Positions 26,713 through 36,678 of a stretch of 64,000 nt of DNA are shown here, in pieces. Origin of the DNA: an uncultured Bacteroidales bacterium (GTDB lineage Bacteria; Bacteroidota; Bacteroidia; Bacteroidales; Paludibacteraceae). Position 1 is the stretch's first letter. The number at the start of each line of letters is the position of its first letter. The notes beneath the pieces are model-generated. The model searched no databases and had not been told where the DNA came from. It saw nothing but the letters and a program-made list of their open reading frames with translations. The stretch lies in NCBI GenBank assembly GCA_902782665.1, contig CACZOA010000109.1, positions 1 to 64,000 on the forward strand, written 5' to 3'. Position numbers and translations under genes: made by a program.

Positions 26713-29700
26713 ATGAAAAAATTATTTATAGCACTCTTAATAATCGCCTCTGCTGTGGGAAATGTTTTCTCACAGAGTATGACTATCTCTGGTGGCAATG
26801 ACAATGGTTTGATCATCTGTTCACAAGGATACATCTATGCATGGGGAAAGAACATGCAATCCAGTGGTGAATGTCTTGGTGTACCTAGTACAGATCCAAA
26901 CTATGATAGCAACCACATGTTCTTGCCAGGAAGAGTTGAAACAAATAATTTGACATTCAGTCAAGTAACTGCAGGATCAGGAGCCTTTCATCTTGCATTA
27001 TCATGTCACAAACTAGTATATGCATGGGGAGACAATTCTTCTTTTGCTTGTGGCCAAGGAAGTTTAACGACCGCTTCTTCACTAAGTGTTCCTAAACCTG
27101 TATTAAAAGGGCAAGTCACCAAAGGATACAATGAAGATGGAACACCAGGAGGAGACTACCTTGGAGGCGTCAAATGGATTGCAGGCAGTACATCATCAGG
27201 TTTTGCCATAACAGAAGACAACCGATGTGTAATGTGGGGCGTTCCTGAATGGCCAGGAGGAGATTTGCCAATAGGAGTGACAAGTAAAGATGAATTAAAA
27301 GCACCGGTATATGTCAGAGACGAAAATGGAGATCCTATTGAAAATGTAACTCATATTTCTGGAGGAGACGAGAACGTTTATATGAGGACATCGGACGGAG
27401 AGTTATGGGCATTAGGAACATGGAATGGTAGTAGTAACAATAAAAACATCAATGAAAATTACGCCACAAAAGTGCAAAAAGACGATGGAACCCCACTAAC
27501 CAACATTAAAATGTCTGCCGCAGGAGACCAATGCGGATTCGCAGTCACAGGAGACGGATTTGTTTGGGGCTGGGGTGATTCATGGGGAGGTTGTTCCGGT
27601 CAAAAAGGGACATCACTTAAAGCAAGAAAAGTCAATGCTGGTGACTATTCTAAAATTTCAGGAGAATCATTTTTAACCGATGTAACTCAAGTAATTGGAG
27701 GACGTGGACATGGTGCGGCTGTCACAAAAGAAGGGTATTTATTGTATTGGGGAGCAAATGATGGCACAAACGGAGGCGTTGCACCAGACCCTCTTGCCAA
27801 ATCTACAACAACAGAGGCAAATCCTATTTTCGCTTTTTATTGCAAACCAGGAACATGCGATGTTAGAGGAGACACTGTAAAAGATGCGGTTGCCATATCC
27901 AGAGGTGATAACTTTGACTTTATGGTAAACGACAAAGATGAATATTTTGGATGGGGAATCAACAGTGATGGACAATTAGGTGTAGGACAAGGTTGCGATC
28001 TTCATCAGTGCCTAACTAAGATAGAAACTATTCCGTGTGACATTCAGGACGCTTGCCCTACTGTATACATGACTGACGTCAAAAAATGTCCAGGAGAAAC
28101 AATAATTCTTAACTCTGGATTCACTATTCCAATGCAAAAAGAGGACAGATACTATATCGAATGGTATCATAATGGGAATAAACTTAACACATCAAAAATA
28201 AAAAAAGGAGCAAGTGGAAATTATATTTATGACAGTTCATACCTTACTGACATTTACAACAAAGATGAAATTGAAATTACTGAAGCTGGTAAATATAAAG
28301 TAATCGCTTACTACGTAGGAGATAACATTCCTTGTGATGCGTGTGCACCAGATTCAATAGAGATTACTGTCATAGAGATGGACATGCCTATTGATACCAT
28401 CATCAATCAGGTATGTACACCTGAGGACTCTCCATTTAATCCTACAACAGAAGAAATGAATTTCCAGGCAACTGTCAATTCTTTTTACAATGCAACAGAC
28501 AATGTGCAATTTGCTGTATTTGCCACACCAGATCCAGCAGACAAGGATACACTTACAGTAACATTGGATGATGGAACAACAACAAAAGTATACGAGACAA
28601 CAGGAAATGGAGGTGAAATAAGTTTTACCGTCACCGGAAGTCAAATCAACCATGACCTTGGAGTTGGAATAGAAGATAACAAAAATAAGCCATCAAAGGA
28701 TACTCTTTACCATGTTTGGATCGAGGATGTCACTAGATTAAATACGACATTGTTACCAAAGACATTGCCAACAACCACAACTGCATATACTGCACAATGG
28801 GATGCTGGCTATGGACAATTGGTTAATGTTAAGTCAAGTGCTGAAATCATAAGTTTCTCTGTATTCGTAACAAATACAGAGAATACTGATCATGAAGTAG
28901 AAATCACACCTGTTATTTACAAAGCAGGAACTGAAGAATATGGAAACTATATAATGGGTCCACTATTTCAAAAAGGAGTTAAACAAACTTTCCCTATTGC
29001 CGCAGGAGAAACAAAAGAGTGCATTGTGAAACTTAACATTGTACTTCCAGCTACAGCAGGAAGAGGTGCTGAATATATGATTTCATGCGAATACAAAAAT
29101 GATAATTGCTCTTTATACTTAGGCGATAATGGAAATCCGTCATTAAGTGATGCCAACAATAAAACTGCTTATATAACACCCGTACCAGACACTGAAGGCT
29201 TCGGCATTTCAGCTATCGGAAACATTGTAAACAAAGCGGCTGGATCTGGAATGCTTTTGCATAATTTTGCTTTCGGCAAAATGACTGAATACGATTGTGG
29301 TCGAATTCCATTAACAGTAAAACGTTATTGTCCTCCATGCAACAATCCTAAAGCATTGAAGATCACAGCAAGCGAAAATCTTTTAGACGACGCTTCTTCT
29401 CCATATAAGAATGCTGTTGAGCTTTGTAAGGAAACCAGTGAATTGGTTTTGGATATTGAACCGTTGGAAGGTCAAACAGATCCAAACGCCAAATTCGACA
29501 TTCATTGGTTCGACAAGAATCCTATTTCTGATCCTACTGCTAATGTTATAGAAGAGGATGAGTCTGGTAGTGCAACAACTCTTAAACTAACGACTGATTG
29601 GGCCACTGTGGCAGGAGCGTCAGATATCGAAAAAGATGTCGATAAGATTTACTATGTGAAGGTTCACGACCATGAAAAAGTCGGCTGTTACAATTACGAT

Positions 29701-32700
29701 TCTATCAAGGTAATCGCCCACCCTGTACCTATCGACACTCTCGAATGGATTGAATTCTGTGAAGGTGAGTTGGCGGCAGAGCCTACATTTGAGATCGCAG
29801 GCAAAAAGATCAATTGGATTGATGAGCCTAAAGATGTCACAACTTTGACAGGACCAACAGGAACTGGAACCAAAGAGTACACATACAAATATACAGTAAC
29901 CGACGATGAAACAGGTTGTGAGGGAGAAGAGCACACACTGACTATCTCTGTCAACAAAACAGGCAAACCAGACGTAAAGGAAAACATTTCTCTACTAAAA
30001 GACCCGTCTGTCAAATACAACCTGTCTGCAGCAAAAAACGACGTCGACCCATACTGCGAAATCCGCTGGTATGAGACAGAAACAGCAACGTCGGAAATGA
30101 CAAACACAAGCATCACATTGGATGAAGCAAAAACTATTGAAGTTTGGGCTGAGCAATACAATACAGAAACTGGATGTACAAGCGAGCGTGTCAAGGTAGT
30201 GATTGTCATCAACGACGCTCCTGTACCAGAAGTCACTAACGAGTCGTTGTGTATAGACAATGAGATTCCAGACTTGTCGGAATACGTAAAGCCAAAAGAC
30301 TCAGACCACACACTCAACTGGTATGATGATCCATCAGCAGCTAAGGGAACAGGTAGTCAGACAGCACCGTCTTTCAAAGCTACTGCAGCAGGAAAATACA
30401 ATTTCTATGTCAGCCAGACAAACACAAAAACTGACGCAGAAAGTGAGAAAGCCACTTTGACTATCACTGTGCACGAGGTTGCGACACTTGATTTGTCGAA
30501 AAACAAATTAGATTATTGTATCAATGATCAAGCTGAAGAATTGACATTCTCAGCTAAAAACGATGGTGATTTCACAACTGCCAAATGGTCGAAGAAATCT
30601 GATATGTCAGACGCTGTAGCCACATTGACTCCATCGACAGATGAGAAAGGCGAGGCGACTTACTATGTGCAGGCAGAATATACAAATGCCGACGCACAAA
30701 ATAATAGTTATGCAAGCACAGTCTGCCCAGGAAAGATCCAGACAGTCACTATCACAACATACAAGACAGACGTTCCAGGATCAGAGACGAACTACACAGT
30801 TCAGTATTTGAAAGCAGAAGGTGATAAAAACCAATCATACAAATCTCTACTTGACCAAGACGGCACAGCTATCAAAGTAGAGCCTGGTCATTCATTAAAA
30901 TGGTACGACTCAGATAAAAAACCATTAAATTCTGAGCCAGCACCTGAATATGTAGCAAACGAGACTGGAGAAAGAAAAGTGACATATTATGTTTCACAAG
31001 TCAACCAATCAACTGGTTGTGAGAGTGAGCTTAAGGAGGTGACGGTGATCATCTCTTCATTCCCTGCACCAGAGGTGAAGGCGATCACATTGTGTCAGGA
31101 ATCAGAGAAGTTAAAGAGTCCATTCCCATTGACTGCGACAATCAGCACAAAGGGAGGTTTCGCGGCATCTGACTATCAGCTTATATGGTATAAGGAAGAT
31201 CCGAAAGCAAATCCTTTGGCAGAAGAATTCATAAATATCGACTTGAGTCTGGAAAATCTGTCATACGATGCAACCACAGAGACAGAAAAAGATTTCAAAT
31301 ATTGGGTTGTCCAGAGATATACAGGTCCTGGAGGAGGACAGAGTCCGGCAGCTGAATTGCTAGTAACAATATATTCAAAACCTATTTTGAAAACAAAGAC
31401 TCCAGATCCTATCTGTTTGGGAGGAGAAGTTGATTTGAAAGATCTGTATTCAATTTCAAACAGAATTTCGAACCAACAGTACGAGCTTGAGTATTTGAGT
31501 GCAAACGGAACCAATCCAAAAGGTTCAATCGCGACAGAACATGGTCAATACGAGTGTAGAGCATGGTTTGAGTTATCAAACAACGGCGATATTGAAACAT
31601 GTAGTTCAAAATTTGAGGATGTATATGTCACTGTCAACGAATTGGAAGTTGCGATTACGGGAGACAACACAACATGTCCTGGAGTCGGAGTTGATTTGAA
31701 AGCAGTATTGACGACTAAAAACATGGATGCGAATGACACTCCTAGCTACTCTTGGAACATATCGCCAACAGGTGTCACTGGACAGATGGAGACATTGAAC
31801 ACATCTGAAGAAGGATTGGTAAAGAAGGGAGACAAAATCACAGTCAACCTTGAAGTCTCTATGGGTGCATGTAAAGGCAAAAAGCCAGCAGATGCTCACA
31901 TTGTCACAGTTGATGATCCAGGTGTTGACGGAACAATCAAGTTCGACGAGCAGTATAACACCAACAGTGGTCAAGGAACATACACATTGTCGAAGAACGG
32001 TATAGTTGAATTCGACGGATGTAACAGCAAGGTAGAGGTTGCATTCAATGTCAAGCAGACAGAAGACGAGTTCACTTACGAAAACCTAGAAACTGGAGAT
32101 GTCAAAACAGGCACATTCAGCAACGGAGAAGGTAAGTTTAACATAAAAGCAGGATTGTATGAAGTCACTTATACCAATACTTGTAAGACATCATTCAAGT
32201 TTGAGGTAAAAGACAAGTCTTTGAATATTACCGGAAGTCCAACTAACTGGGCAGTATGCGAAGGCACGCCTCTTACAATCAACATTATTAACAAACAGGA
32301 CAAAACACCATTTGCATTCGATTCAAAAAAATACACGATAGAATGGCAAAAAGATGGAGTCACTCTTCCTGAATATACCACAGAGACACTATATATTCCA
32401 TCAACGACACCTGCCGACAATGGAGTTTATAGCTATATCGTAACATCTTCCGGATGCGTTTACCACGACAAGATTGCAATGGGAGGACGTTTCATATCAA
32501 AGCCAAAAGTTAAAATCGACGAATCTCGTTTCGCCAAAGATGGCATATACGAGGCAGTCAGAACAACGACAAAGGAAATCACCATTCCAATTGTCCAATC
32601 TATAGGCATAGATATGACAAAATTAAGCAAAAAGATTGTCTGGAATGAAGACGGAAATGAGATAAACAAAGGTGAGACACTAAGCGTATCCAATGTGGAT

Positions 32701-34116
32701 AAAGACCACGAATACAAAGTTGTGATTGCTAACGGAGATAAGGGTTCAGATACAGAATTCTGCGGAACAACTTTGAATATCACACTAAAAGTAGATGCTC
32801 TTTTGTCAATCAAATCAGTTCTGGTTGATGGCACAGGAAAGCAGACTAAAGACATGTGTGTTGACGAAGAAGGTGTAGGATTCCAAATCGACACTACAGG
32901 AACAGGTACGATTCTTCACCCAGACAAGTTCACATTCAAGGTTGTGGAGACAATCGACGGAAAAGAGAAAGAGATCAAAATGGCAAAGAAGGATGATTAC
33001 CTATTTGCAGAGATTTCTCCAGACAAATCAGCAAAATACCAGATTGTATACAAATACAGTGTCGACAATCAAGATAAATCTGAGACATCAGAAATCACTG
33101 TTCATCCGGCATACAATGTAGACTGGGATCGCAATGTACGCTTATGTGAAGGAGAGACAGGATTCATCCAAATCACAAAAGCAGAGCCAGCATCTGAAAT
33201 AATGTTGACTTGGGAAGCCGACGAATGTTTGAAGAGTGGATCAAAAAGCGGAGCTGATGTGGAGGCTGTATTCTCAGGAAATGGATTGTCAACTAGAAAA
33301 GCTTTGACATTAGTAGCGTCGAACGGTGGAATCTGTGCAGAGAAAAAATATTATCCAGAATTCACTATCGACAAAGCTATCGAAGGAGAGATCACCGCAC
33401 CTGAGTTCGTATGTGAAGGCCATACAGCGACATTGGATGCATCTCCGTTCAAAGCAACAGAATATGTATGGAGTTCAGCAGACCAATTGGGAGAAGGTGT
33501 GACTTTGACAGGCCCTTCAGTCAATGTGGTTTCAAAATCAGGTTACGCCACATATTCAGTGGAGATGAAGAGAGGTGCTTGTACACAGACTGCAGAAACA
33601 ACGTTTGAAGTGAGACATGCTCCTAAATTCGACAGAATCGACTCTTTGTCATTCCGTACTGTGGAGATCGTATTGGAATCGAATATAGGAACACCTCCAT
33701 TCCAATACATCGTTGATGACAAACAAGACGGAAACATCATGGAACCAGTGAAAGACAGTTTGGAATACGGAACACACAGCATCAAAGTCATAGATGCCGC
33801 AGGTTGTATCATCGACACCATTTTCGTAACCAATGCTCCTGGCTTTGATTTCCCTATCCACATCTCTCCTAACGATGACGGAATCAACGACGCATTCAGC
33901 ATTCCTATTCTAAGAGATGCATATCCTGACGCCAACATCAGGATTTATGACCGCTGGGGTAAGAAGCTTGCAGACTACAAGGCTGGCGACTCAAATATGG
34001 ATTGGGATGGAACATACAATGGTGTTCAAATGCCGTCAACAGACTACTGGTATGAGATCGAAATCAAAGAAATTAAGAAGACCTACACCGGTCACTTCAC
34101 TTTGATTCGTCAATAA
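26713..34116 (+). CDS. Giant T9SS type B cargo protein with RCC1-like propeller and Ig-like repeats
   Basis: 2467 residues from ATG 26713, which begins the signal peptide (MKKLFIALLIIASAVGNVFS). Residues about 22-425 contain seven RCC1-like blades, each with a W-G core: YAWGKN, YAWGDN, VMWGVP, LWALGTW, WGWGDS, LYWGAN and FGWGINSDGQLGVG. The middle, about 440-2370, is a long chain of Ig-like repeats that typically open with a Cys (e.g. CIDNEIPDL), contain L-x-WY and end in a CES-like strand. The last 90 residues (about 2378-2467; HISPNDDGINDAF, YDRWGKKL, DWDGTYNG, STDYWYEI, GHFTLIR) are the gliding-motility-associated / T9SS type B sorting domain. So it is exported through T9SS and attached to, or released from, the cell surface. 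Role in adhesion is inference. Monocistronic. Confidence 0.9.
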   Translation: MKKLFIALLIIASAVGNVFSQSMTISGGNDNGLIICSQGYIYAWGKNMQSSGECLGVPSTDPNYDSNHMFLPGRVETNNLTFSQVTAGSGAFHLALSCHKLVYAWGDNSSFACGQGSLTTASSLSVPKPVLKGQVTKGYNEDGTPGGDYLGGVKWIAGSTSSGFAITEDNRCVMWGVPEWPGGDLPIGVTSKDELKAPVYVRDENGDPIENVTHISGGDENVYMRTSDGELWALGTWNGSSNNKNINENYATKVQKDDGTPLTNIKMSAAGDQCGFAVTGDGFVWGWGDSWGGCSGQKGTSLKARKVNAGDYSKISGESFLTDVTQVIGGRGHGAAVTKEGYLLYWGANDGTNGGVAPDPLAKSTTTEANPIFAFYCKPGTCDVRGDTVKDAVAISRGDNFDFMVNDKDEYFGWGINSDGQLGVGQGCDLHQCLTKIETIPCDIQDACPTVYMTDVKKCPGETIILNSGFTIPMQKEDRYYIEWYHNGNKLNTSKIKKGASGNYIYDSSYLTDIYNKDEIEITEAGKYKVIAYYVGDNIPCDACAPDSIEITVIEMDMPIDTIINQVCTPEDSPFNPTTEEMNFQATVNSFYNATDNVQFAVFATPDPADKDTLTVTLDDGTTTKVYETTGNGGEISFTVTGSQINHDLGVGIEDNKNKPSKDTLYHVWIEDVTRLNTTLLPKTLPTTTTAYTAQWDAGYGQLVNVKSSAEIISFSVFVTNTENTDHEVEITPVIYKAGTEEYGNYIMGPLFQKGVKQTFPIAAGETKECIVKLNIVLPATAGRGAEYMISCEYKNDNCSLYLGDNGNPSLSDANNKTAYITPVPDTEGFGISAIGNIVNKAAGSGMLLHNFAFGKMTEYDCGRIPLTVKRYCPPCNNPKALKITASENLLDDASSPYKNAVELCKETSELVLDIEPLEGQTDPNAKFDIHWFDKNPISDPTANVIEEDESGSATTLKLTTDWATVAGASDIEKDVDKIYYVKVHDHEKVGCYNYDSIKVIAHPVPIDTLEWIEFCEGELAAEPTFEIAGKKINWIDEPKDVTTLTGPTGTGTKEYTYKYTVTDDETGCEGEEHTLTISVNKTGKPDVKENISLLKDPSVKYNLSAAKNDVDPYCEIRWYETETATSEMTNTSITLDEAKTIEVWAEQYNTETGCTSERVKVVIVINDAPVPEVTNESLCIDNEIPDLSEYVKPKDSDHTLNWYDDPSAAKGTGSQTAPSFKATAAGKYNFYVSQTNTKTDAESEKATLTITVHEVATLDLSKNKLDYCINDQAEELTFSAKNDGDFTTAKWSKKSDMSDAVATLTPSTDEKGEATYYVQAEYTNADAQNNSYASTVCPGKIQTVTITTYKTDVPGSETNYTVQYLKAEGDKNQSYKSLLDQDGTAIKVEPGHSLKWYDSDKKPLNSEPAPEYVANETGERKVTYYVSQVNQSTGCESELKEVTVIISSFPAPEVKAITLCQESEKLKSPFPLTATISTKGGFAASDYQLIWYKEDPKANPLAEEFINIDLSLENLSYDATTETEKDFKYWVVQRYTGPGGGQSPAAELLVTIYSKPILKTKTPDPICLGGEVDLKDLYSISNRISNQQYELEYLSANGTNPKGSIATEHGQYECRAWFELSNNGDIETCSSKFEDVYVTVNELEVAITGDNTTCPGVGVDLKAVLTTKNMDANDTPSYSWNISPTGVTGQMETLNTSEEGLVKKGDKITVNLEVSMGACKGKKPADAHIVTVDDPGVDGTIKFDEQYNTNSGQGTYTLSKNGIVEFDGCNSKVEVAFNVKQTEDEFTYENLETGDVKTGTFSNGEGKFNIKAGLYEVTYTNTCKTSFKFEVKDKSLNITGSPTNWAVCEGTPLTINIINKQDKTPFAFDSKKYTIEWQKDGVTLPEYTTETLYIPSTTPADNGVYSYIVTSSGCVYHDKIAMGGRFISKPKVKIDESRFAKDGIYEAVRTTTKEITIPIVQSIGIDMTKLSKKIVWNEDGNEINKGETLSVSNVDKDHEYKVVIANGDKGSDTEFCGTTLNITLKVDALLSIKSVLVDGTGKQTKDMCVDEEGVGFQIDTTGTGTILHPDKFTFKVVETIDGKEKEIKMAKKDDYLFAEISPDKSAKYQIVYKYSVDNQDKSETSEITVHPAYNVDWDRNVRLCEGETGFIQITKAEPASEIMLTWEADECLKSGSKSGADVEAVFSGNGLSTRKALTLVASNGGICAEKKYYPEFTIDKAIEGEITAPEFVCEGHTATLDASPFKATEYVWSSADQLGEGVTLTGPSVNVVSKSGYATYSVEMKRGACTQTAETTFEVRHAPKFDRIDSLSFRTVEIVLESNIGTPPFQYIVDDKQDGNIMEPVKDSLEYGTHSIKVIDAAGCIIDTIFVTNAPGFDFPIHISPNDDGINDAFSIPILRDAYPDANIRIYDRWGKKLADYKAGDSNMDWDGTYNGVQMPSTDYWYEIEIKEIKKTYTGHFTLIRQ

Positions 34117-34117
34117 C

Positions 34118-34147
34118 AAAAAAGGAGACGGCAACGTCTCCTTTTTT
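34118..34147 (+). terminator. Terminator of the giant surface protein gene
   Basis: AAAAAAGGAGACG and CGTCTCCTTTTTT pair perfectly around a GCAA loop. It begins directly after the stop. Confidence 0.9.
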
Positions 34148-34176
34148 AATGCTAAATGCTAAATGCTAAATGCTAA
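34148..34176. repeat. 7-bp tandem repeat AATGCTA x4
   Basis: Four copies of AATGCTA in a row, followed by A-rich and GCATTT-type words up to the birA start. Similar AATT/GCATT words recur in other intergenic gaps. Confidence 0.8.
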
Positions 34177-34234
34177 ATAAAAAAATTAAAATAAATTTTG
34201 CATTTCGCATTTCTAATTCCTAATTTTAAAAGTT

Positions 34235-34984
34235 GTGCAGATTCATTTAATAGAAAAAGAAAGTCTAAGCAGCACCAACAATACTCTTGCTGATTTACTA
34301 CGAATGGTGCCAGACATAGAGGAAGGCACTGTAGTGAGAGCCATTGAACAAACTGCAGGCAAAGGTCAGCCCGGCAACCATTGGGAGTCGGAGCCAAAAA
34401 AGAATATCACAATGAGTCTTCTTCTCCGACCTGAGTTTCTATCCATAGTAGACCATTTCTTCATATCAATCGCGGTGTCTCTTGGAATCACAGATTACCT
34501 TGTAGACAAAAAAATCACAGATGTTTGTATAAAATGGCCAAATGACATTTACGTCGGCAACAAAAAAATCTGCGGAATACTGATTGAGAATACCATCATC
34601 GGACATACGATCGACAGTTCCATCGTCGGCATCGGATTGAACATCAACCAAGAAAAGTTCTTGAGTGATGCGCCCAACCCAATTTCTCTCACAAACATCA
34701 CAAACAAGACTTACGACTTGCCAACAGAACTAAATCTGCTTTGCAATTCCCTACTCCGCCGATATGCCATGCTTGCAAACGGAAATCTTGAAGGATTAAG
34801 AGATGAATATATAGCCCGTCTCTACCGATTCAATCAAATGGCAGATTACAAACTTCCTACCACAGACACCATCTTCAAAGCTAAAATTATAGACGTCGCA
34901 CCTGAAGGAAGACTTATTATGGAGAGCGACAACGGAAAATTCATGAAGTTTGCGTTCAAAGAGGTGGAGTTTATCAATTCGTAA
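34235..34984 (+). CDS. birA: Biotin--[acetyl-CoA-carboxylase] ligase
   Basis: 249 residues from a GTG at 34235, which puts the family start IHLIEKESLSSTNNTL at the N-terminus. The enzyme activates biotin and transfers it to the biotin carboxyl carrier protein. Key motifs are SSTN near the start, the substrate loop TAGKGQPGNHWESE (in place of the usual GRGRRGR-type loop), KWPNDIYVGNKKICGILIE and GIGLNIN. There is no N-terminal DNA-binding domain, so it is a monofunctional (class I) ligase. The C-terminal SH3-like part is short but present. Upstream of ruvX, 48 bp away. Confidence 0.95.
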   Translation: MQIHLIEKESLSSTNNTLADLLRMVPDIEEGTVVRAIEQTAGKGQPGNHWESEPKKNITMSLLLRPEFLSIVDHFFISIAVSLGITDYLVDKKITDVCIKWPNDIYVGNKKICGILIENTIIGHTIDSSIVGIGLNINQEKFLSDAPNPISLTNITNKTYDLPTELNLLCNSLLRRYAMLANGNLEGLRDEYIARLYRFNQMADYKLPTTDTIFKAKIIDVAPEGRLIMESDNGKFMKFAFKEVEFINS

Positions 34985-35006
34985 TTCATATTTAACAATA
35001 AAATAT

Positions 35007-35014
35007 TACTTTTG
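35007..35014 (+). promoter_or_regulatory. -7 box upstream of ruvX
   Basis: TACTTTTG, 19 bp before the ATG at 35033; no clear -33 box. Confidence 0.4.
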
Positions 35015-35032
35015 TCGTAAGAATTGTATAGG

Positions 35033-35461
35033 ATGGGAAGAATACTCGCAATTGACTATGGTCAGAAACGAATTGGCATCGCAGCCACAGATCCAGAGCA
35101 GATTATCGCTAATGGATTAGACACCGTTTCTCCAAACGAAATATTCCAGTTTTTGACAGACTATTTTGCAAAAGAGACCGTCGACAAAGTCATTATCGGC
35201 AAGCCTCAAAACATGAACGGAGAGGCATCCGCATCAATGAAATATATTGAACCTTTCGTGAAAGGATTCAAAAAGAAGTTTCCAGATATGCCTATTGAAT
35301 TCCACGACGAAAGATTCACATCTGTTCTTGCCAACCGAGCTATTTTGGAAAGCGGAGTGAAAAAGAAAGAACGTCGTGAAAACAAAAAGCTGGTCGACAA
35401 AGTCAGTGCAGTGATCATTCTACAATCCTATCTTGAAAGTCAGAGAATGAAATTCCTATAA
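35033..35461 (+). CDS. ruvX: Putative Holliday junction resolvase RuvX (YqgF)
   Basis: 142 residues from ATG 35033; a TTG at 35024 is less likely. The RNase H-like fold shows GRILAIDYGQKRIGIA with catalytic Asp, DKVIIGKPQNMNGEAS, FHDERFTSVLA and VDKVSAVIILQSYLE. The family acts in 16S rRNA 5' end processing and is also annotated as a Holliday junction resolvase. It is followed by def after 15 bp, the start of a def / DUF1599 / DoxX run. Confidence 0.95.
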   Translation: MGRILAIDYGQKRIGIAATDPEQIIANGLDTVSPNEIFQFLTDYFAKETVDKVIIGKPQNMNGEASASMKYIEPFVKGFKKKFPDMPIEFHDERFTSVLANRAILESGVKKKERRENKKLVDKVSAVIILQSYLESQRMKFL

Positions 35462-35476
35462 AAAAGATAAAACAAA

Positions 35477-36028
35477 ATGATATATCCTATCACGGTGTAC
35501 GGTCTGCCCGTACTTAAAAAAGTCGCTTCAGAAATCACTCCAGATTACCCTAATCTATCTACGGTGATCGAAGATATGTATAAGACATTGACAAACGCTG
35601 AGGGAGTTGGATTGGCAGCTCCACAGGTAAACTTGTCGATCAAACTTTTCATCGTCGATTTGACATGTTTGGCTGAAGAGAATCCTATATACAAGGATTT
35701 CAAGAAGACATTCATCAACCCAGAGATCACTTTCTACAGTGAGGAGGAAGAGAAGGGAGAAGAGGGATGTTTGAGTTTGCCTGGCATCTCAGAGCCAGTT
35801 AAGCGTTCAAAGAAAATCCGCATCAAATATCAGGACGAGAATTTCGAATGGCACGACGAAGAGTATGAAAACTTCTTCGCACGCGTCATACAGCACGAGT
35901 ACGACCATTTGCAGGGCAAAGTGTTCATCGACAGAATATCTCCGATCCGCCGTCAGATGAACCGCAGCAAAATAAGTGCTATGCTTAAAGGCAAAGTGAG
36001 ATGCAGATACAATGTCAAGACTGTTTAA
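35477..36028 (+). CDS. def: Peptide deformylase
   Basis: 183 residues. It removes the formyl group from the N-terminal Met of new proteins. All three metal/active-site motifs are intact: GVGLAAPQ (43-50), EGCLS (96-100) and QHEYDHLQG with His140, Glu141 and His144. It lies 15 bp after ruvX, and the next gene starts just beyond its stop. Confidence 0.97.
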   Translation: MIYPITVYGLPVLKKVASEITPDYPNLSTVIEDMYKTLTNAEGVGLAAPQVNLSIKLFIVDLTCLAEENPIYKDFKKTFINPEITFYSEEEEKGEEGCLSLPGISEPVKRSKKIRIKYQDENFEWHDEEYENFFARVIQHEYDHLQGKVFIDRISPIRRQMNRSKISAMLKGKVRCRYNVKTV

Positions 36029-36030
36029 CC

Positions 36031-36579
36031 ATGGCAAATACAGAAGCTCAATTCGATAAAGCGATTCAGGTTTGCCGCGACGTCTACTCTAAGAAGCTGA
36101 AAGACTACGGCGCAGCATGGAGAATCATGCGTCCATGCTCAATAACCGATCAGATTTTCATCAAAGCCAATCGTATCCGCACATTGGAGACGAAGGGGAA
36201 TCATTGTGTAGACGAAGGAATCCAGCCAGAGTTGATCGGCATCGTCAACTATGCCATCATGGGTATGATCCAGTTGAGCAAAGGCTTTGCAGACGGTGAT
36301 GACATCACTGTGGATGAAGCTCTTAGCCTATACGATGAATATATGCAGAAGACACGCACACTGATGCTCGCTAAAAACCACGATTATGACGAAGCGTGGA
36401 GAAGTATGCGTACAACGTCGTACACAGACCTTATCCTGATGAAGATATACCGTACAAAGCAGATCGAGAGCAACGACGGTAAGACCATCATTTCTGAGGG
36501 TATTGAGGCAAACTATATGGACATGGTGAACTATGCCATTTTCGGTTTGATCAAAATCGACGAAGCAGAAGGCAAATAA
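36031..36579 (+). CDS. DUF1599 family protein
   Basis: 182 residues from ATG 36031; an upstream in-frame ATG at 36001 lies inside def. The family is recognised by two related halves, KDYGAAWRIMRPCSITDQI and HDYDEAWRSMRTTSYTDLI, each followed by a VNYAI helix (IGIVNYAIMG and MDMVNYAIFG). The duplicated D/Y/W/R motifs suggest an internal repeat, perhaps with two equivalent sites. Function unknown; it is often found between def and tpiA as here. Confidence 0.9.
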   Translation: MANTEAQFDKAIQVCRDVYSKKLKDYGAAWRIMRPCSITDQIFIKANRIRTLETKGNHCVDEGIQPELIGIVNYAIMGMIQLSKGFADGDDITVDEALSLYDEYMQKTRTLMLAKNHDYDEAWRSMRTTSYTDLILMKIYRTKQIESNDGKTIISEGIEANYMDMVNYAIFGLIKIDEAEGK

Positions 36580-36585
36580 ATATTC

Positions 36586-36609
36586 GGAGACGGGATTTCT
36601 CCCGTCTCC
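36586..36609 (+). terminator. Hairpin after DUF1599 gene (weak terminator)
   Basis: GGAGACGGG (36586-36594) pairs with CCCGTCTCC (36601-36609). The following TTCATTATT is a poor T-run, so transcription may continue into the DoxX gene. Confidence 0.55.
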
Positions 36610-36678
36610 TTCATTATTATCATACAGACAGGCATAAGACCTGTCATTACAGCCATACAACAAAATCGGATCTCACAA

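Noticed and set aside
29694..30317. 207-residue minus-strand frame inside the giant surface protein gene
   Set aside because: Shadow of the Ig-like repeat region; Ser/Val-rich without motifs.
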